In this document: positions 31,986-35,996 of the stretch, one piece after another
Layout of the letters: each line of letters begins with the position of its first letter
Position numbering within the stretch: position 1 is the first letter of the stretch
NCBI GenBank assembly: GCA_011390935.1
Contig: JAABRL010000043.1
Coordinates: 274 to 36,269 of the forward strand
Reading direction: 5' to 3'
DNA: 35,996 nucleotides
DNA from: Gemmatimonas sp.
GTDB taxonomy: Bacteria > Gemmatimonadota > Gemmatimonadetes > Gemmatimonadales > Gemmatimonadaceae
Position numbers and translations under genes: made by a program
Notes under the pieces: model-generated
Seen by the model: only the letters and a program-made list of their open reading frames with translations
The model's database searches: none
Told to the model about the DNA's origin: nothing

Positions 31986-34781
31986 TCAGCGCTGCCAGGT
32001 CATGCCGAGGCTGTACACGCGGCCGAAGCGATACGCCTCGCGCGTCACCGGGCCCTGTTCCACGCGGAACGGCGCGTCGAGCAGGTTCTTCGCGTCGAAG
32101 CGCGCCGAGAGTCCGTACACGAACGGAAAGCGCAGCGACACGTCGACGACGTTGCGCGGAAGCTCCTTCACGTCCGGCAGCGGAATCTCGCCCGCGTCCG
32201 TGATGCGCTCACCGACACGATTGAAGAGCAGCGTGGCGCTCGTGGTGCCGCTGCCGGGCGACCAGGTGAGCCCCGCGTTCACCACATACGGCGCCTGCCC
32301 GATCATGGGCCGATCATCGCGCGTCACGCTGGCCTGCGTGGCATCGAGCTGGATGTCGCTGCGCATGACGGTGGCGTTGGTGAACACGGTGAAGGCATTC
32401 AGCTGCTCGGCAAGGCGACCGAGCGAAGTGCGCGTTTCGAGCTCCACACCGAGATTGCTCGCACCCTGCGCGTTCTGGAAGGTGATCACGCGCGTGCCGG
32501 AGGTGCCGAGGTACACGCGTTCGATCGGATTCGTGAACTCCTTCGCGAACACCGAGAGGCTGAGCACTTCCGCCGCGGACGGATAGAACTCCCAGCGCGC
32601 ATCCATGTTGGTGATCAGCGTACGCACGAGGTTCTCGTTGCCGATCACGTTGTCGAAGCCGATGACTTCGCGATACTGAATCGGCGCCAGCTCGCGATAC
32701 TCCGGGCGCGCCAGCGTGCGCGATCCGGAGAAGCGCAGCGCCTGCCGATCCGTCATGCGGTAGGTGAGGGCGAGCGACGGCAGCAGGTCGCTGAAGCTCG
32801 GGTTGCTGACGATCGTGGCGCCGACGCTCGGCTGCGCGGTGATGACCGGGTCACTTGACTCGTATCGCGCACCACCGATGATCTGGATGCGATCGCTCAC
32901 CTGCCAATCGGCCATGGCGAAGCCGGCCACGAGGCGATCCTCGGCGGCGTACGAGCCTCCCACCGTACCGAACGGACGCACGGTGAAGAAGTTCATCCCT
33001 TCCTGGGTGAAGCGACCATCGAAGATCTGCTCCGGACGCAGCGCCAGGTCTTCCTGCGACAGACGCGACGCGGTCAGCTGGTACACGAAGTTGTCCGCGG
33101 TGCGATCGGTGAAGCGATAGAGGCCGCCCGCCTTGAGCTTGAGCTGCCGGCCCGGATCACCCATCGTGTACTGATAGCTCGCCTTGCCCTCATACGAGTC
33201 TTCCGTGAGCGCCGAGAAGGTGCGCACCGCGCCTTCGATCGCGCCGGAGAACCAGAACGACGGCCCACCGTTCTGGTCCTGGATGTACACGATTTCCGAA
33301 CGGTCCGGTTCGGCGCGCGTGACGCCGGAGAGCGTACCGGCCCACTCCATGCGGTGCCGGCCGAGCTCGTGCTCGCCAGACAGCTGCGACGACTGCACTG
33401 AGCGCTCCACGTAGCGGAGGCGATTGATGTCGAACGGCAACCCCAGATTTTCGCTCAGCCCCGACTCGCGACGCGCGTCGTTGTCCATCGTGCGGTTGTA
33501 CGTGCTGTTGAGCGTGATGCGCGAGGTGCTGCCAAGAAATGCGCTCACGTTCATGAGGCCGCCCCACTGCGCGCTCTGGCGCCCTGTCGTGCCTTCGAAG
33601 CGATCGATTTCATTGATGGCATCCTGCGCCAGCGCCAGGGCGCGCACCTGATCGACCTGGGCGTCCTGGCTCATGCCGTACGTACCCGAGAACAGGTAGC
33701 CGAGGCGCGTGCCGAAGAGCGTGCTCGTGCCGCCGAGCGACGCCGACGTGCTGGTGTTGCCCGTGCCCGACTCGGTGCGAGGTGACCAGCGATTTCGGAA
33801 GCTGTTCACCATGAAGTTGGTTTCGTCCTGCGTGGGCGGCACGTCGAAGCTGCCGAACGACCGCACGAAGGCGGGAACGCGACGACGATCAGCGCCGAGC
33901 GCGAAGAGGTCCCGCGTGGTGGTGACGGCCGCCGGCAGGTCGGCGCCGATCACGTTGGCGTTGAGGCCGACGCTCTGTGAGAGCGTGAACGACCGACGCG
34001 CCGGGAACTCGCGGGTCTGAATGTTCACCAGCGCCCCGGAGAAGTCGCCGGAGAGATCAGGGGTGAACGTCTTCGCCGTGGTGATCGACTGTAACAGGCC
34101 GGACGGGAAGAGGTCGAGCGGCACGACGCGTCGCTCGGGTTCCGGGCTGGGAATGCGTGCGCCGTTGAGCGACGCCTGCGTGTAGCGTTCGCCGAGTCCG
34201 CGCACGAAGACATACTTGCCGTCCTGTACCGAGACACCGCTCACGCGCTGAATCGCCTGCGCGGCGTCACCATCGGGGCTCTTGGCAATCTGTTCGGAGG
34301 TGATCGCGTTCACGATGTTCACCGACTTGCGCTGCGCATCAAGCGCGGCGCTCACCGAGCCGCGCTCGGACGACGCCGACACCGTCACGGCCGACAACTC
34401 GGCCTTGGCGGTCTCCATCGTGATGTCCAGCTCGAGCGCGCTGCCGGCGGGTACGAGCACACCGGTCACGGTCTTCGCCGCGTAGCCGATGCGGCGCACC
34501 TGCAACGTGGTCGTACCCGCAGGCACGCGAATGATCGTGTAGCGGCCGTCGAGCGCCGTCATGGCACCCAGGGTGGTGCCGACGATCTGCACGCCGACGC
34601 CGGCGATGCCCTGGCCGGTCTCGACGTCGATCACTCGGCCCGTGATGCGACCGATGGCCGCGTCCTGCGCGGAAATGGCGCTGGGGGCCAGCATGCTCAG
34701 GAACAGCAGGGCGAACGAAACTCCACGCGCGCAGCCGCGAACGGCGCGCTGGGCGAGGAGGAAAGACCAGGAACGGGTCAT
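31986..34781 (-). CDS. TonB-dependent receptor with carboxypeptidase-like N-terminal domain
   Basis: The 931-residue outer-membrane protein has a long signal peptide (cleavage near residue 39, SAISAQD). A carboxypeptidase regulatory-like domain spans about 44-125 (GRITGRVIDVETGQGIAGV). A plug domain spans about 150-260, with YVFVRGLGERYTQASLNGAR and RVVPLDLFPSGLLQSI as in the Xanthomonas/Caulobacter-type receptor group. A beta-barrel follows, with EYRELAPIQYREVIGFDN and a final segment ending in WQR. No SusD partner is present, unlike the pair at 5.9-10.3 kb. The downstream beta-helix lipoprotein and pst operon suggest uptake of phosphate or a phosphorylated compound; that is inference from position. 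Confidence 0.9.
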   Translation of the reverse strand: MTRSWSFLLAQRAVRGCARGVSFALLFLSMLAPSAISAQDAAIGRITGRVIDVETGQGIAGVGVQIVGTTLGAMTALDGRYTIIRVPAGTTTLQVRRIGYAAKTVTGVLVPAGSALELDITMETAKAELSAVTVSASSERGSVSAALDAQRKSVNIVNAITSEQIAKSPDGDAAQAIQRVSGVSVQDGKYVFVRGLGERYTQASLNGARIPSPEPERRVVPLDLFPSGLLQSITTAKTFTPDLSGDFSGALVNIQTREFPARRSFTLSQSVGLNANVIGADLPAAVTTTRDLFALGADRRRVPAFVRSFGSFDVPPTQDETNFMVNSFRNRWSPRTESGTGNTSTSASLGGTSTLFGTRLGYLFSGTYGMSQDAQVDQVRALALAQDAINEIDRFEGTTGRQSAQWGGLMNVSAFLGSTSRITLNSTYNRTMDNDARRESGLSENLGLPFDINRLRYVERSVQSSQLSGEHELGRHRMEWAGTLSGVTRAEPDRSEIVYIQDQNGGPSFWFSGAIEGAVRTFSALTEDSYEGKASYQYTMGDPGRQLKLKAGGLYRFTDRTADNFVYQLTASRLSQEDLALRPEQIFDGRFTQEGMNFFTVRPFGTVGGSYAAEDRLVAGFAMADWQVSDRIQIIGGARYESSDPVITAQPSVGATIVSNPSFSDLLPSLALTYRMTDRQALRFSGSRTLARPEYRELAPIQYREVIGFDNVIGNENLVRTLITNMDARWEFYPSAAEVLSLSVFAKEFTNPIERVYLGTSGTRVITFQNAQGASNLGVELETRTSLGRLAEQLNAFTVFTNATVMRSDIQLDATQASVTRDDRPMIGQAPYVVNAGLTWSPGSGTTSATLLFNRVGERITDAGEIPLPDVKELPRNVVDVSLRFPFVYGLSARFDAKNLLDAPFRVEQGPVTREAYRFGRVYSLGMTWQR

Positions 34782-34986
34782 GGCAGATCCGGGTGAAGTG
34801 TGCTGACCCGCCGAGCAGACGTCGGATCAGATGCTCAAAGCTTCGTGACCCAGGTCTCGGGATCCCCACGGATGTGCAACAACTGTGTCACGGGCCTTCA
34901 GGCGGCCGGCTGCGATGGATCCATCGCGACAAAATCGCGCCCCCCCCGTTGCCAGTTGGCCCCGAGCGTTGCAGCTTCGCGGGGAC

Positions 34987-35874
34987 ATGAGCACGAAGCA
35001 CCCTGCCTCCGCCCGGGGCGCGGCCGCCGATCCTGGCCGTGCGCGCCTCGTATCCATGCCGGCCCCCGCGCCGGCACCAAGCGCGCTGCCCAAGGACCTC
35101 GATGAGGCCCTCTCGGCCGCGGCCGTCATGCTGCGGTCGTCGGAGGTGGTCACGGTCCTCACGGGAGCCGGCGTGTCCGCCGAAAGCGGCATTCCCACCT
35201 TCCGCGATGCCCTCACGGGCTGGTGGTCGAAGTTCCGCCCCGAGGAGCTGGCCACCCCCGAGGCCTTTGCGGAGGACCCGGCCCGTGTGTGGAGCTGGTA
35301 CGCGCTGCGGCGGTCGCTGGTGCGGCAGGCCAGACCCAATCCGGCCCACGAGGCGCTGGCCTACCTGGCGCGCAAGTCGCCCCGGTGCACGCTGCTCACG
35401 CAGAACGTCGATGGATTGCACGAGGCGGCCGGCCACGAGGACGTGGTCTCGCTGCATGGCAGCCTGATGCGCGTTCGGTGCAGCGCCGACTGCTCTCCCG
35501 CGTTTCCTGCCCCCCTCGAAATGGATGACGTGGGCGTGGACGCGGTGCCCACACCGCCGCCGCCGTGTGCGCTCTGCGGCGCGCCGCTGCGCCCCGATGT
35601 GGTGTGGTTCGGGGAAGCGCTGCCGACCGACGCCCTCGAGCGCGCGCGCGCGGCGACCTTCGCCTGCGACGTGTTCATCAGCGTGGGCACGAGCAACATG
35701 ATCGAGCCGGCCGCGTCACTGCCGTGGCTCGCCGCGTCGCACGGGGCCACCGTGCTGGTGATCAACCCCAGTCTGGCGGGGCAGCGCACCGGACCGTCGA
35801 TCGTGCCGCTCGTGGGCAGCGCCGCGGCGCTGCTGCCGCGCCTGGCTGCCCGCGCCTGGCCCGCTCGGCGCTAG
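34987..35874 (+). CDS. cobB: Sirtuin, NAD-dependent protein deacylase (CobB/SIR2 family)
   Basis: The 295-residue protein has the SIR2 core: GAGVSAESGIPTFRD (NAD-binding), TQNVDGLHE, catalytic His in SLHGSLMRVRC, zinc-binding Cys pairs (CSADC and CALCG), and VGTSNMIEPAASLP near the C-terminus. The segment WSWYALRRSL contains the Tyr-x-x-Arg pair that in SIRT5 and E. coli CobB favours succinyl/malonyl-lysine, so it may desuccinylate as well as deacetylate. ATG 34987 has GGGGA just upstream; a later ATG at 35056 would remove a low-complexity N-terminus that is not part of the fold. It is divergent from the TonB receptor gene and converges on a kinase gene, overlapping its stop. Confidence 0.93.
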   Translation: MSTKHPASARGAAADPGRARLVSMPAPAPAPSALPKDLDEALSAAAVMLRSSEVVTVLTGAGVSAESGIPTFRDALTGWWSKFRPEELATPEAFAEDPARVWSWYALRRSLVRQARPNPAHEALAYLARKSPRCTLLTQNVDGLHEAAGHEDVVSLHGSLMRVRCSADCSPAFPAPLEMDDVGVDAVPTPPPPCALCGAPLRPDVVWFGEALPTDALERARAATFACDVFISVGTSNMIEPAASLPWLAASHGATVLVINPSLAGQRTGPSIVPLVGSAAALLPRLAARAWPARR

Positions 35875-35996
35875 ACAGCCGCGTCCGGCGGTCGGATCGC
35901 AGGAGCGGGCGGGAGCAGCACGGCGATCTCGGTGCCAGCCCCGATCATGCTCTCGGCGCGAATCCGCCCGCCGTGTGCTTCGGCCAGATGGCGCAC
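35871..35996 (-). CDS. Sensor histidine kinase, C-terminal fragment
   Basis: Only the last 41 codons are inside the window. They read as the end of a histidine kinase ATPase domain: VRHLAEAHGGRIRAES, then GAGTEIAVLLP (the G2-box GxGT), followed by a short Pro/Ala tail. The stop overlaps that of the sirtuin gene by three bases in convergent orientation. Proximity to the pst block makes PhoR a possibility, but the fragment has no feature specific to PhoR. Confidence 0.8.
   Translation of the reverse strand: MRHLAEAHGGRIRAESMIGAGTEIAVLLPPAPAIRPPDAAV

Overview
The window is about 36 kb of dense, high-GC bacterial chromosome. It most likely comes from a Gemmatimonadota species close to Gemmatimonas. 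That is an inference from three things: strong GC bias at third positions, a SusC/SusD-type outer-membrane pair and a second carboxypeptidase-like-domain TonB receptor in a high-GC genome, and many genes for phosphate and polyphosphate handling. Gemmatimonas aurantiaca is known as a polyphosphate-accumulating bacterium from a phosphorus-removal reactor. No insertion sequence, phage gene or CRISPR array was seen.

Layout. (1) 1-5787, plus strand: the end of a phenylacetate-degradation operon in the order paaG (C-terminal fragment), paaH, paaI, paaJ, paaY, paaZ. The genes are tightly packed with overlapping stop and start codons, and a strong hairpin terminator follows paaZ. (2) 5880-10289, minus: a susC-susD pair for TonB-dependent uptake of an unknown substrate, then a tRNA-Leu(UAG) gene, a DegP/DegQ-type periplasmic protease and dnaK. 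(3) 14648-18569, plus: a DUF47 PhoU-like protein, a PiT phosphate permease and polyphosphate kinase 1. Convergent to these is an exopolyphosphatase with a C-terminal HD domain. (4) 20264-22962: arsenic genes. arsD-arsA run leftward and arsR runs divergently from a short shared region holding an inverted repeat. No arsB, acr3 or arsC lies in the window. A metallophosphoesterase follows arsR. (5) 23788-34781, minus: a long phosphate-uptake block. In transcription order it holds a TonB-dependent receptor, a beta-helix-like lipoprotein, a small unknown lipoprotein, pstS, pstC, pstA, two tandem pstB genes and phoU. (6) 34987-35996: a sirtuin (NAD-dependent protein deacylase) and, convergent with it, the last 41 codons of a sensor histidine kinase.

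How it fits together. From 14.6 to 34.8 kb nearly every gene touches phosphate or its toxic analogue arsenate: low-affinity import (PiT), high-affinity import (Pst), sensing (PhoU, DUF47), storage (PPK1), release (PPX) and arsenite handling (ArsRDA). The TonB receptor and two lipoproteins just upstream of pstS are candidates for outer-membrane delivery of phosphate or a phosphorylated compound. That role is inferred from position only.
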